Origin: Carposina sasakii
Taxonomy: Eukaryota; Arthropoda; Insecta; Lepidoptera; Carposinidae
Direction: 5' to 3'
Assembly (NCBI GenBank): GCA_014607495.2
Contig: CP053153.1
Coordinates: forward strand, 7,130,001 to 7,194,000
Length of the DNA stretch: 64,000 nucleotides
The notes below the pieces were generated by a model. That model searched no databases. It had not been told where the DNA came from and was given only the letters and a program-made list of their open reading frames with translations. Positions 1-12,544 of the stretch are shown piece by piece. Every line of letters starts with the position of its first letter. The first letter of the stretch is position 1. The translations under genes were made by a program, and so were the position numbers.

Positions 1-819
1 TGGCGGCTAGTCGCTCTCCGTCCTCAGATCTCCGCGGCTAAGCCGAGCTCCCTAGATTGTGTGGCCTTAGAGAACATTAATTACACCCAACTTAGTCTGA
101 TTAAACCTTGAGGAATTAACCGGATTGACAAAATTAACTTTTAACTCAGATTTATGTCGGTGGGAGCTCGTGATAGGGCACGCGCTCTTTGTTCAGTATC
201 ATATTTTCATATAATTTAATTTTACATTACGGAAATACCTATAGAATTTATGACATTTTGTGAAGTTAGGTACTAAAAATAGATCACTTTAGTTCATGAA
301 AGGCTAATATTAAAACTTATTAGAATTTTTCTATAATACCTAGGTTTAACTAGCGCCACCCTGAAAAGTAAAAAATATTTGTAATATTGTACATTTTTTA
401 GCTCCCAAGAAGCAAGCAAGTGAGTCATAATAAAATTATTTTTTTAAAGTACCTGCATGATCATATAAGTATATTATAAAGCAGCAATCTATCAACAACA
501 AAACTTTATCTTACTTCTAACATAAGTAGTAAAGTATTTATACTCGTATCTACAGTAAAAAGTAGAAAACTTTTTCTGATATGATGAAAGATGTTCTTGA
601 AAAGAAAGATTTCTTCTACCGACTGATGTTATAAATGGGACACAGGTCACATAAGAAACCTTACGATGTGTTAGTTTTCCGAGTAATAACTCACATTTGA
701 CATTCAATATCCTAAAGCCTCAATAGCTGCTCTAGAAAACTGAAATATTAAATAAAAGGAATCTACAAAATACTTACATTATGTGTATCCATATTCAGTT
801 GTCATTATTATACTCAGGG
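1..819. other. AT-rich DNA, no gene seen
   Basis: No reading frame, RNA gene or repeat here that I can support. The only longer frame (492-707, minus) has no recognisable composition or motif. Confidence 0.6.
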
Positions 820-939
820 CAGATTTTTCAATAGGCAGATAGACTAACCGATAAATATAGGTAAAGATGCTGTCTTTCTCTCAAACTAGATCAAGGTACT
901 TTGTCCATAAATAGACATCTAACCATTGGAAAAATCGAC
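820..939. mobile_element. Degenerate copy of a small palindromic MITE (family M1)
   Basis: Shares the motifs CAGATAGACTA, GATGCTGTCTTTCTCTC and TTGGAAAAATCGACA with better copies at 34669-34809 and 54043-54177. In those copies the two halves form an imperfect inverted repeat around a GATGCTGTCTC core. This copy is the most diverged and its ends are not sharp. No coding capacity. Confidence 0.5.
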
Positions 940-1689
940 ACTATTGTATATATTGAACAGGTAGCATAGATTAGCCTGGGATTAGCAAGAAATACCTACA
1001 TCATAGCCAAAGCTATTGCAAATAATATAAAATATTTAATAACATAGAGTGGACGCAGATGCTTTCACAATCTTTTTAATTAGATATAATCATATAAAAT
1101 TTTTATGTTTCTAGTTGCCTTGTCTGCTAAATGAGTTTTATTTGTACGTGTACACCTCTGAAATAATATTAGAGTTGAAAGAAAAATACTACTCATTTCA
1201 TTTCATTCCAGTGTAAAATGGAGTATAAAGTCCAAGTGCTTACAAAGAGGTAAGAGATAATTCAGTTTTTAATAACATATGCAATTAAAACTGCACTCTG
1301 AATTAGATTAAGCATTAAAAGCTATAAATATGCTTTTTTATTATTTAGGCTAAAACTCGTTAAGCACATCTTTGAAGGTACATAAATAATAGATTATAAA
1401 AATCTACATTAGCTAATAATTTCTTAACTTGTACGATAGTTAGTATAATGTAATGAAACGGAACACAAGATATAGATACGAGTACGTAAATAATTTATCG
1501 CTAAACTGATATGAACACAATTAAAAGAACATAACTTTTCGCGTACATCGCGGGCATGTTTTGAGGATGAGTTATTTTTTCCGATGCGCATAATTTATGC
1601 CCGGCCCGAGTTCGACCCCGACTGGTGTTGTTTAGGTAGCAATCGTATATTCAATTACTGGGTAGGTAAGTACAGTAACGTTAAAGTCT
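940..1689. other. AT-rich DNA, no gene seen
   Basis: Nothing recognised. Slightly GC-richer around 1540-1620 but without a plausible exon. Confidence 0.5.
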
Positions 1690-1785
1690 TATCTACTAAT
1701 AACTCCATTTATATTTCCTTTGTTTCCTGAATGGTAGCTACCCTTCAGGAAACAAAGAAAATATAAATGGAGTTATTGGTAGATA
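1690..1785. repeat. Long near-perfect hairpin
   Basis: Two 42-nt arms (1690-1731 and 1744-1785) pair at 40 of 42 positions, with one T-G wobble and one C-A mismatch. The 12-nt centre contains the perfect palindrome GGTAGCTACC, so the fold continues into the loop. It could be a tiny foldback element or, if transcribed, a hairpin precursor of small RNAs. No second copy was seen in the window. Confidence 0.75.
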
Positions 1786-4700
1786 ATATTTTTTAAGCTA
1801 TAACAAGTGCATAAAACTTTCTAGGTTAAGAATGAATTTGAAAAGAAGGTGCTTTAATATATAGTTAGTATCCTACCTATCTTTACTAACTTTAAAATGA
1901 TACCTTAAAATGTGGCTTTGAGGTTGATATACGAGCATTATTGTATGAGAGAATGTGACCTTAGGTACCTCAGATAAGATTGAGGTTAATGTGCTAGTCT
2001 GGCACCAGATAAACTGAAGCGGATCAATGAAACATGCCTAAGTTAAGCGTATAATTAGATTGAGGTGAGATACAAACCCTATAAATAGATCATTATTGAT
2101 ATCAAATTAATAATTAACGGATTATATTAAGATTACAATTGAGTTATAATGCCTTGCTACGCCTCAATCTTGGTATCACATCACATCCTACAATGAAGTG
2201 TGGAAGGAACTTCTTATGCCTTCTGCCAAAGATCACCGGAAGTATACAAAGAGTGCTTTCCTAGAACGTTGCCTTTGTGTGGCACATTGAACTTCACATG
2301 AACAACAACTAAGTGAAAGGTTAGCGTGATGAGCTAAGTACCCTGGCGGTGTAAGCATGAAACGCTTTGTTACCTTGTTAAAATTTATATGCTGTTCATA
2401 ATTTCCTGGATACATTAAGCTCTTTAACTCTGTTTATGATTTAGTCAGCTATGTTTATAATAAAACCAAGATTAATGGATGGGAGATTGCCTCCTACACC
2501 CGCTGTCCTACATGCTTGTTATACTTTTTATAAATACACTTGGCTTTTTTAAGGCGACCGCACATGGTTCGCTTTTATTGGATTTCTTCCCTCTCCTCAC
2601 AACTTCGGTATGTAAACAATGACTGCTTGGTTCTAGTTATGATTTCCTTACTCTCATTACAATTATAAGAAGCTTTACTAATATACTAAACTGAAATTCG
2701 TGATTTTATACTACGAATTTTAATTGAGTTTTTTTTTCTAATGATACTGCAAATACTTATCTGAAGTCCACGCTTATGAATGAAACCGTTTTATTTATGC
2801 CGCAGAGTTTCATACAAAAATACATTTAGAAATCTGCAATACATTATAGGTTAAAAACCAGTAAAACGCAAATACGTTAAAGCACCTTATGCGATATTGA
2901 ACGCAAGGTTTCACGTAGATATGCAATTTCGGAGAGTGACGGCGCATAATTGAGATTTCAAAACTGAACCTAATGCTTTGCGTGGTTTGTGTTTGGTCTC
3001 GGGTTGCCGTCCATTAAACAAAATTGATTTATTTTAACTACATCTAGGAGACGAAAAACTTTAGAACAAGATTGTTTACATTGTATAATCGAGACACTGT
3101 CGTATGCAGTATAGAGCGGCATCTCGCTTTCACGATGGATGGATATAATCTAGCTTCACGAAATATTTAAAATTCATTGAAAATTTACATTGAAAAACCT
3201 ATGCCTTTATTGAGATCAATCTTAAATTATAAAGAATCTTGTTAAGATTGCGTAAGTTGTTGTTACTAATGAACCTGTTATTGATGATTCAAGTGATTCT
3301 TACCAAGATTATTTAAATTATTTATAGGGTCTAGCATGAAGATCATGAAGATTCTACATTGTATACCTACTTATCTGTCGCGAAGATAGCAACATAATTT
3401 GGTTCATACTCAAATCCGATATTGGTATATTTATTTTTCAAAGTGGTCTAACGGAGATTGCTTTCTATGGATCAATTTCAAATCTTATTGACTATCTGAC
3501 CTTAATCTAAATAACTCAATACGTAGACCAAGTTTCAGATAAATTCTTAAAAAATAAATAAAAGTAGCTAGGTTAAGACTATTTCTGCAAAAGTAATTGA
3601 GATTATATTAGAATTATGTTTTTAAGTTTGTTAATTATGAACGGTTTATTTATAGCTGATACTAAAAATTATTGGAGCTAAAATTGACTTCCGGTTTTAA
3701 AATAGTCTTGACTGAGATATTAATGTTCAAACATGAAATTTTGACCATTCTGTCACTTGATCACGATGAAGTTGGAGATAGTGAACGAGAGAAGTGACCA
3801 CGATGGAAGGTGGTTCTTGATTTACTGACAATAATGTAGTCATAGGTAGGTGTGTTCACTCGACTTTATTTTGTAGATATTCAGAGTCATACGGATCCGC
3901 TACAGGTGCGGGAATGCAACCTAATTGGCATTAGACAAAGTGCCTTTATTGCTCAACACGCCGCAAAATTACTACATCGCAACTCGTTCGACTGAGAGAT
4001 GCCTGTCTCATAGTTATTACTTAACTTATGTACCTAACATACAGTCCTAAGTTAAGTCCACTTAATTCATAATAATAATAATTCATTTATTTGGCCAAAA
4101 TAACATTTTTACATTACATAGTTTGCACTCTAGCCCCATATGATTTCCTATGGTTATGTAATTCTAGATCCACAAATACAGAAAAATGAGAAATTAAAAT
4201 CAACAATTTATATAAAAAATCGAATTACTAATTATTTACGATATAACAATTGAATTAATGATTAATAAATTTAAAATTATCCACCTAACAATGCAAATCA
4301 TAAATAATGTTAATTATACATATACATAATAGGCAAATGAGGAGAGTTGGTCTGTGTTTGTGTTCATGCATATGTCATATGTATGTGCATGTGTGTGCTT
4401 ATTTGGGTATGTGCAGGAATCTTTCTGTGTCAGTGTAGTCTTTTGTCAATAACCAGTCCATAACTAGGCTTTCATATCATAGGTATTCTAGGCAAGTAAG
4501 TATTTACAAAACAAGAAGCTCAAGAGACGTTAAGATTGCTCGGGTTCAAAATATTAGCACATCTTATTCTGCAAGGTTCCTGGGAAGCGTAAATATTTTC
4601 ATACACCATCCAGCCGCAGAACCCTCCCAAGCGAACGATTTCATAAAGCGTACCTCTATATTTTTTATAGGTACCTAACTACATTTTGTTAGCCTCTGAA

Positions 4701-7700
4701 TTGCTCACTTCACTTATGTAATATTTCAGAGAGAATTTATACCATATTATATGCGTATGCCGTGAAAATAAATACTTAAAGGTATATGAGTATTTGACGT
4801 ATTTGACCTTTTTTAGGTACCTAAGTAAATATTGTTTTATTTTTTAGTACTTATCTTGAATTGAGGATGTCTGTCGTATCTTTATCTAATTATTTTTATC
4901 AATACTTTTAAAGTATTACCAACAGCATATACTTACCTCGGTATATTTACTCGTATCTAGATGGCCGACGGATGATGGCCACGGGCGGATGGATGATTTA
5001 TGAGATCAAAATAAATTTATTTGCATATTTTTAGATGGTGCTACTTACACTGCCAAAAATTTGATATGACATATCCACTAAGATTTGTTCTGAAGTCATT
5101 CTGGACTATACATCAAAATATTAATCGCGGTTAAGCCATGTCCACCGGGTATGATACGATTTTTCCGCAAATCTTATAATCATATAATCTTATCATCATT
5201 TCAACACGATATTGTCTTCACGTGTTCCTTGACACGTGTAGAAAGATAATACTACCAGTTTATAATTATGCACGTACATTGATTTTAATTATAATCTGCT
5301 GATTTGGTAAAACACATCACAAAACCATGTAAAAATACTTGCGTATGAACCTGAAAACCTTGCGCACATTTTTACACAGCACGTATCTATCATCATTTAC
5401 ACATAGAAAGTAGCTTCAATATAACATCGTCGTCGCAACGCAGATATTATTAAGCGATTTATTTATTTATAAAATTACAACACGTCGAAACCCTTTGAGA
5501 TAAGGCCGGGTTTTATATGGCTTCAAGCCACGTTTTCCACAAAGTGAATTCATAAAACAACATTTCCCGGGCGTGTCTTCATTTCCATTCAGTTCATCGC
5601 CTTTACAAGAAATAGATAGAGCCTAATGTGCGCCGTTCTTCGTGACGACTTCACATATTTTATAGTTAATCAGATTGTTTTAGCGATTGCGAATTGCAAA
5701 CTATCCATTTAACTATTTTATACTTTGTTCAATTAATCAAACTTTAGAGCTACATCTTTTGTGTTTTCCATTTTTAACATTCTAATTCTATGTAGTTAGT
5801 AAATTGCTGCGGGGCTTCTCTAGAATAGGTACATCAGCTGCATCTCCTTCCGTGCATATCGTAGAATAGACTAAGGAACTCGGGCATTCTCTTAGGCGAT
5901 AACCTTGCAACTTGGCGCTGATCATTAACGATTGACTCTGCAATGCTAATCGTGATTGAAGGATCTCGTTTATGATTCTAGAGTTCCGGCTACATCATTT
6001 TGTGAAGACTGTCGTGTGTATGTATGCATGTAATTCTAGTTAAGAACTTGTAAAAAGTTACAAAGTTTAAGAAAATATTAATCGGTTGAAACAAGGTTAA
6101 CCAATGAACGGTAAAAATGTACGCCAATTTTTCTTTTACGCACAAGTTGGGTGCAGTAATCAATCTAAACAATATGTCAAACTCAGCTGCGTATCGCGTG
6201 AAATCGACGCAGGTTCAGATTTTAGGCGAGCGACAGTAACATCCTGTTCCATTTCATAAGCACATTTATCATTTTACCAAATAATATTGTGGAGTACCCA
6301 TCTTCATAATATTCAAATTTTGAGAAAGTAGAACGTATCTGCTTTTAGTTATAACTAAAATAATTTACGTATCATCAAATGCTGTTAAATAAATTCCATA
6401 GCTTTTTAAGAGACCTTCACTTAAACTAGTTCTTCGACTAAAAAAAGTCAATTAACATCTCGGTCAAAAGTGAACTCCACGAGTCTTCCTATCAAATTAT
6501 ACATATATGACGTGCATTAGATAATTCGACGCTTTAATCACCTTGGACATACGATTGGGTTGTATCGAACTTTCCAGTTTAATTATGTTTACAGTAGCAT
6601 CACTAACTCAAGTGGCACCTGTAACCAAGCATATTGTAGAGTAACAACACTGTTAAAGTTCGCAGAGACTTGTCTAAACTTGACTTAGGAAAATAGGGTA
6701 TTGATTTATGGGTAAAACGAAAATCGTCCCTCATCTGTCAATACTTCATTATAACGCAATTAAAAGTCCTCTTATATTCCGATTTCCGGGAAATCTAATG
6801 TTTACCTTATTACCCCAGAGGCTTATCAAGGTACATAAGGTATGCATTAATTTTGCCCGGAGTGTGGTTTATTTTTACTTTACGTAGGTACTTAGGATAT
6901 GAATAATTTTGTACGTGTTGTTGACGTTCAATCAAAATAAAATAAAACAATAGTTCAGATAATCATTTCAGCCATGACAAATCCACTGCTGAACATGATC
7001 CTCATGAACCACAGCGACCGCTTGGTTCAAATAAATCTAAATAGGTACACGTAGCTCCAATAGCATAAAAATAACCAAATAATTTAATTGAATACCAAAC
7101 TTACGTCAGCATCTTAACGTGATCAAAATTTTAAACTATCTTTTGCTCTATTGTACCTACCCAATTAAGTTGTGACAAATTAAGTTGTAAAAAAATGTAC
7201 AAGGTTAAAGTGGTTTCTTCCATCAAACCAGTCGGGAAAGAGTTATTTCTCTTTGATATTTGAAAAAGCGAAAAAACTAAGAAAACAAGGATTGATGGCC
7301 ACCCTATACCAGCCGGTTGCAGGACGGCGTTTATTTCGGGCGCATCCGGAGCTGTCCGCGCGTTAATACGGTGACACCGCCCCGCCACCGCTTCCCAAAC
7401 TCCGTTACCACTAATTAAATGTCACTATTTTAGGGGTTTACATACTTTACTTACTGCAAGTGTAAATATTGCTGCAGCAGCCACTTTGAGCACATTTATT
7501 ACACAGCACCGTAGCTCTCCCTATTTATACATGTTAATGTATAAGTATGTCTACTTGTACAAAACTATTCCGGAACATAAAAGTTAAGGAAATTAATATG
7601 TATATTTAGTATTAATTTGTATAATAATAAAAAGGTTTTAAAATACTTTAATATTTACAAAATAATAGTAAAAAAGGGAAATTAAATTGTTTATTTATTT

Positions 7701-8906
7701 TAAAAAAAAATGTATTCATTGAACTTTCAGCAACAAATGCCTTTATACTAAGTATATTTTGCAATAAGCAAATCCTTCGATAACGTTAATTAAAACACAC
7801 TTTATTAATGGTGACCATTTTGTATGTAATTTAGTTGCAGCATTTCCCTTGAAGTCGTTCTAAGATTATACAAAGTGTGAGCTCACGTGTCATGTAGACA
7901 ACTACGGAGTGCGAACTAAATACGTCCACGTACTTACGTTCCTGCAGCGAGTGTCACCGGATGGTCCTCGCTAAAATTAGATATGAACGACACCCGCAGG
8001 AAATTGAATATGAAGGAAATCGTTACTTTTATTTTATGTCAGGGACTTTCTGAAATATTGACAATGCGAGTACACCGCCAGATGATTCATAAAAGTTTTA
8101 GCAGCCGAAAAAATATGGATAAACTTTGTAACAACTCTACTAAACTTTGAATCCTCGTCAAAATAAGACCATGACATAAAATAATAATAATATTACTTTC
8201 GAAACTTCCTCGCAAAGATCAAATCACGAAATAGGGTTTCTCCATGATTTTTATTTAACTTAATAAAGTTTTATTCCGGTTCAAATCCAATTTGTAGGAA
8301 TTATTATAAGCAGCGGTAACCGTCCACTTTAATAAGAATATGCGCCTTTTTGTGTCGTCCAGACCGTGAGCGGCGGAGGGGTCCGAAGAACGAACATACA
8401 CTTCACGAAATATATCCAACGACAGGGGAAATTCATATGAAATAATACTTTGTAGGCAAAACGATCGGGCGTACCCAAGGGCGCCGTAAAACTGCTAAGC
8501 CTCCGTCTAAATTGAGAAACTTGTTGAAAAATCTCACATACGGGATACATAGAGTTTTATGCCTTATTTTATTTCATGTTGGGGCCGATTCGTTTCTATT
8601 GGTTTTCATTTAACACCCTTAAGCTTATATTGTGAATGAATGTAAAGTATGAATATATGTGAATTACATTTATTCATTCATAACAAATTAATTAATTTAT
8701 TCATAATGTAAATGGTTATAATAATAACTACATATTAATTCATGTCTTTCAAAATTTGAAGGCGAATACCTATGGCGAATATACTCGTACCTATGTTTTT
8801 ATTTAAATATTTGCGCGTTGGTGACTTCAATTAACCAAAGCTTTACGCTATCATTTTTCAACATCAAATTAGCAACAACTAGTAAAACTGTCGGAAATTA
8901 CTGGTA
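1786..8906. other. Long AT-rich stretch without recognised genes
   Basis: About 7 kb in which all long frames look like chance. GC-richer islets occur at about 7300-7400 and 8345-8520, but the frames across them have no known motif, Kozak context or splice signals I can trust. An AT-rich segment near 4070-4330 resembles decayed repeat tails but could not be assigned. Confidence 0.5.
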
Positions 8907-9182
8907 TATAATTTTTTTGGCCGCGTGGTGCCCGCACAGTAGAATTCGTACCACCCTATGTCTGCGCGTGGGTATCGTACATGGCGATTAAGGGTTTCCG
9001 GGAGGTGGGCAATAGCGCCTCCCGTGTTGACAACAAAGTCCAAAATACAAACTGCGGTCACCAACCCGCCTGCCCAGCGTGGTGACTATGGGCAAATACT
9101 CCCCATGGCAGTGTTGTGGCGAGCCCTGGGGAGGCCTACATCCAGCAGAGGACTGTAATAGGCTGAAGATGATGATGATAAT
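8907..9182 (+). mobile_element. SINE-like / LINE-tail repeat ending in GAT repeats
   Basis: The segment contains GCCTGCCCAGCGTGGTGACT, then GGAGGCCTACATCCAGCAGA, and ends in AGGCTGAAGATGATGATGAT. This 3' end, with a GAT simple-repeat tail, is one I recognise as a common dispersed repeat of moth and butterfly genomes. A 3' fragment of the same family lies on the minus strand at 29738-29812. The overlapping short frames (8879-9378) are shadows of the repeat. Whether it is a SINE or the tail of a LINE cannot be decided here. Confidence 0.65.
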
Positions 9183-9977
9183 ACCTGTCCATTTACGGAA
9201 CTTCGCTCCATGTAGTCAAACTAAGTACCTATCAAATACTCGTATGCATAAAGCTGTTAACTTTGCATCCAAGTCTTGTTTTCAAGTGCGCAACATGTCA
9301 CGTAAATTCACGAAACCATGTTTCGAACTCAGCTCCGATTTGTTCAATATAATATTATGTATACATGTGCCAAAGTAAATCCATGAAAACCCCGGATTTG
9401 TTTGTAGTAAAACACATTTCAAGTCATGCAGTTAGTTACGCCTGTAGATCCGGGCAAACCCCGCAAAACCCGCTCGGGCGGGCGTGTTATCTCTAAAATA
9501 CGTATAAAATGTTTACTCAACCCCGATTTGATGTAAAAATACTTTTTTTACTGGGCCCTGCTTTCAATAAAACGTGACTTTATTGATACCGTGACTCTTC
9601 GACGCTGGACTAACTAGAATTGACGGAATAAAATATTTAACGTTTTTCATTACCAAATGTCAAAAGGAAGTAATTTTTATTTTCAGAAAATAATATCTAT
9701 GCATATAGGTAGATTTTTTTTTTGCAATAGGTACTTGTAGAAGAATTGTTAATAATCGTAAAAATACCTATTTATACAATTGAGTGTTTTAGGTAGCTAC
9801 TTACTTACTTGCCTACACTGATAACGGACGGCCATTATTAATATTACGCTATCATGTTACCCAGATGATAATTAACTAGGGGCAGAAATAATTTCTACAA
9901 GGCCCATAACTCAATTTCATAGTGTCAATGTTGACGTGGTAAGTATTAATTAAAAATTTCAAGTTTAAAATCAAAAG
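9183..9977. other. No gene seen
   Basis: AT-rich sequence between two repeats, with nothing recognisable. Confidence 0.5.
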
Positions 9978-10210
9978 CAGTGATGTGCCGCATCGTTAAA
10001 AATGTATATCCGCGGATACAGATCCGAATACGGATATTTGGTGTCAATATCCGCGGACACGGATACGGATCTTAACTATTGAATAAAAAATTTCAATATT
10101 ACGAAGATCTAAGTTTTTATTCCTTAGTAAAAGGTGATCTTATAACTTTTTAAAATGTTGATCTCATTAAAAAAATAGTTAATTGAGTACCTTTGAGTTA
10201 TATACTACTT
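9978..10210 (+). mobile_element. Truncated hAT-like non-autonomous element
   Basis: Begins CAGTGATGTGCC, which resembles hAT terminal repeats. It continues with two copies of a TATCCGCGGAtAC-type motif (about 9999-10020 and 10049-10073). The right end is not visible because an RTE-like repeat starts at 10211. The hAT assignment is inference from the terminal bases only. Confidence 0.4.
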
Positions 10211-10620
10211 GTGGACGCCCGCGACTCCGTCCGCGTGAACTGAACAAAACTGAATATGTCGAAATTATCCGGGATAAAAATATTTTCCCGGGATAAAAAA
10301 TAAATCTATGTTCGTCTTCTGGTTCTAAGCTACCTCCCTACCAATTGTCAGTTAAATCGGTACAGCTGTTCCTGAGTTATTAATAGTGTAACTAACACCA
10401 TTTCCATTTTTTATTTTTAGCTTCCTACCCTGAAAACTGCAAAAAGTTCCATATAAAATTCCACCCACTCTTTTAAGGGGTTGGGGGCAGATTAAAAAAA
10501 ATGGATGATTTTTTTAAAGTCAAATAATAGCCGTTTTTAGCTTTCTATCTTGAAAATTGCGGAATGCTCCATACATACTTCCATCCCCCATTTTAGTAAA
10601 GTGGGGGGTTAGAAAGAGAC
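10211..10620 (+). mobile_element. RTE-like non-LTR tail fragment with internal duplicated unit
   Basis: Starts GTGGACGCCCGCGACTCCGT and carries TCCGGGATAAAAA, shared with copies at 21375, 21566, 22605 (minus), 52457, 54391 and 56221. Downstream, a diverged unit of about 75 bp occurs twice (about 10418-10490 and 10538-10612, beginning AGCTTCCTACCCTGAAAA and AGCTTTCTATCTTGAAAA). The family looks like 3' remnants of RTE-type LINEs, but no coding sequence remains to prove it. Confidence 0.55.
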
Positions 10621-11166
10621 AAAAGGTAGCCTATGAAGAATTTAAAAATTATAAGTTTATCACAATAACTTTTCAAATATAATGAAACTGAGGGAACGTA
10701 AAAATCATTAACGACTTAAAACTTTCTGCGCTCTGCAAACTTTTCAATTTAGCATTGATGGTAAAAGTTTTGGAAATCTTTGGAATTCATACCTATCCGA
10801 CCAGCATATCCATAACCTGCTCCATTTCGAAGTTTCAGCGAAATATTTAATCTACCTTCGTTCGTATACCTTTTCTATCTGAATCTAAGAAAAAACTGGA
10901 ATGACAGAAGTGATGAGAAGCAAGGAGTGACAACACTATCTGAAGATATTATCATAAATTGAATGCAACTTGACTGAACCCAAAACCAAATTAGACCTAA
11001 AAACGAAATTAAGTAGGTAGTTTCAAAAATTAAAACTAATTTTGAAACTTCATTGTAAAGAATATTTTAAATGGTATGCAGTATAATATAATAATAAATA
11101 ATAAACCTTTTATTTCCTCAATAGAGTATTACATTTTTACATCTTTAACTTCTACTTTTTATTTTT
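10621..11166. other. No gene seen
   Basis: AT-rich DNA, possibly including the A/T-rich 3' region of the minus-strand LINE remnant that follows. Confidence 0.45.
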
Positions 11167-11405
11167 TTAAGGACCTCTTTCTAGAGTAAAGGCCTCCTCC
11201 ATCATCTTCCTTAGTGCTCTGTTCTTTGCTTTATCAGTCCAATTTTTCCCAGCCACTTTTATAATTTCGTCAAGCCATCTCTCTGCCGGTCTACCAATCT
11301 TTCTTTTTCCCATAGGTCCATTCCATAGGGTTATCTTTTTGGCCCACCTTTCCTCGTTCATGTGGTCGGCCAATCTCCATTTCAGCCTTTTTGAGTGTTC
11401 TTTGT
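11167..11405 (-). pseudogene. C-terminal remnant of a LINE reverse transcriptase
   Basis: The last 79 or so codons of a 137-codon minus-strand frame read RLKWRLADHM, then NEERWAKKITLWNGPMGKRK, then IGRPAERWLDEIIKVAGKNW, and end soon after. This is the characteristic C-terminus of the non-LTR polymerases often annotated in insects as endonuclease-reverse transcriptase (RTE- or Jockey-like): W(R)GHV-like, DERWAKK, GKR-GRP--RW-D-I-K-AG-NW. The N-terminal part of the frame (11406-11580) does not resemble the family. It appears to be flanking sequence fused by chance, so the element is 5'-truncated and dead. Confidence 0.75.
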
Positions 11406-11750
11406 ATATTGTTAATGAAATAAAGTAAAAAGTGGATATACCAGACTCTACTTTTGCTGCACAACGAGGATATATGTGGGTAATATTTTTTAATATAAAT
11501 ATTGTTGGATTTCCCGCGGCGGACACGCGTGCCGTGACAAAAATAGCAAATATCTGATGCGACCGCCCTACGTATATCATGTCATATGACAGCTGTTATA
11601 ATATCGAATATTCGAGTAACAGCCCACCATAAATACAAAACATGAGTATTTTAGAGCATATATTATAAGCTGTTACGGTATTTGTACCTTACTTACCTTT
11701 TGAAATCGAACATAGAACCTACTTGTAAATTCTTGACATACAAATATAAT
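11406..11750. other. Flank of the full-length LINE, with a local duplication
   Basis: No gene. A segment around 11677-11720 (ACTTACCTTTTGAAATCGAA) is repeated at about 11788-11822, just inside the presumed LINE 5' junction. This resembles filler copied during target-primed integration. Confidence 0.45.
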
Positions 11751-11783
11751 TCATTTTAAATTACTTATACCTATACTTACTGT
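11751..11783 (+). repeat. Candidate 5' target-site duplication of the LINE
   Basis: The segment beginning TCATTTTAAATTACTTA and ending CCTATACTTACT recurs at 17079-17112, directly after the LINE tail, with only a 2-bp indel and a 1-bp indel. Long target duplications are usual for some LINE clades. Confidence 0.6.
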
Positions 11784-12029
11784 TTTTGGTATTTGTACTT
11801 ACCTTTTGAAATCGAACAAAGTTTTGAAAGGAGTTTAAGGATTAGCTACTTGTAACTTTTTGCCCTCTTCCCCCCGGATCACCAAGAGGTGTACTCGTGT
11901 CTAAACTCATGTCAGTGAAATTAATAAATTATAACAAAATTTTAAATCTATCGTGAAAATAGTAGTGCATAGGTTTATAGGAGGTGCTTGAAATTACCGC
12001 ACGACGACGCCTACGTCATCCACCATTGC

Positions 12030-12167
12030 GTCATCACTACCTGCGCATTGTGGTTCGACCCAACCTTTATTCGAGCGCCCGATACTGCGAGCCGATTGGT
12101 GTGAGTGAGTACCTGCCCTCGTCATCGTATCATCGCGTCATCACTACCTGCACACCGTGGCCCGACC
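12030..12167 (+). repeat. Diverged duplication in the LINE 5' UTR
   Basis: GCGTCATCACTACCTGC occurs near 12029 and again near 12134, each followed by a GTGG-CGACCC sequence. This is a decayed repeat about 105 bp apart. A short frame (11984-12214) covers it but has no recognised domain. Confidence 0.5.
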
Positions 12168-12218
12168 CTTCTTTTTGCCTCTGCATTTCTTATGATATCC
12201 TGGTGCCTCAATGAGATA

Positions 12219-12470
12219 TACTAAATAAACATTGGTGTTGGATGACTACGTCACTGGCTAACTAACGGAACATTCCATCTGATACACTGCCGCCTATGAG
12301 TTTATGAGGCCCTGGTAGTGTTCTGCTTGCGAAGAGCCTTGCTATACTAAATAAACATTGGTGTTGGATGACTACGTCACTGGCTAATTAAAGGAACATT
12401 CAATCTGATACACTGCCGCCTATGAGTTTATGAGACCCTGGTAGTGTTCTGCTTGCGAAGAGCCTTACTA
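12219..12470 (+). repeat. Two 126-bp tandem repeats in the LINE 5' UTR
   Basis: Unit 1 (12219-12344) and unit 2 (12345-12470) both begin TACTAAATAAACATTGG and contain TGATACACTGCCGCCTATGA. They differ at only a few positions, and a third unit starts and breaks off after about 10 bases. Tandem 5' UTR monomers directly upstream of ORF1 are a common place for LINE promoters. The promoter role is inference. Confidence 0.8.
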
Positions 12471-12544
12471 AACTAAAACGATAAACGGGACAATACTAAA
12501 ACGATTTCCGATCACAATCCTCCATCAAAACACCCTGGTACGTG

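Noticed and set aside
11984..12214. 76-codon frame upstream of LINE ORF1
   Set aside because: Lies in the repetitive 5' UTR; no motif, probably chance or at most a small upstream ORF.
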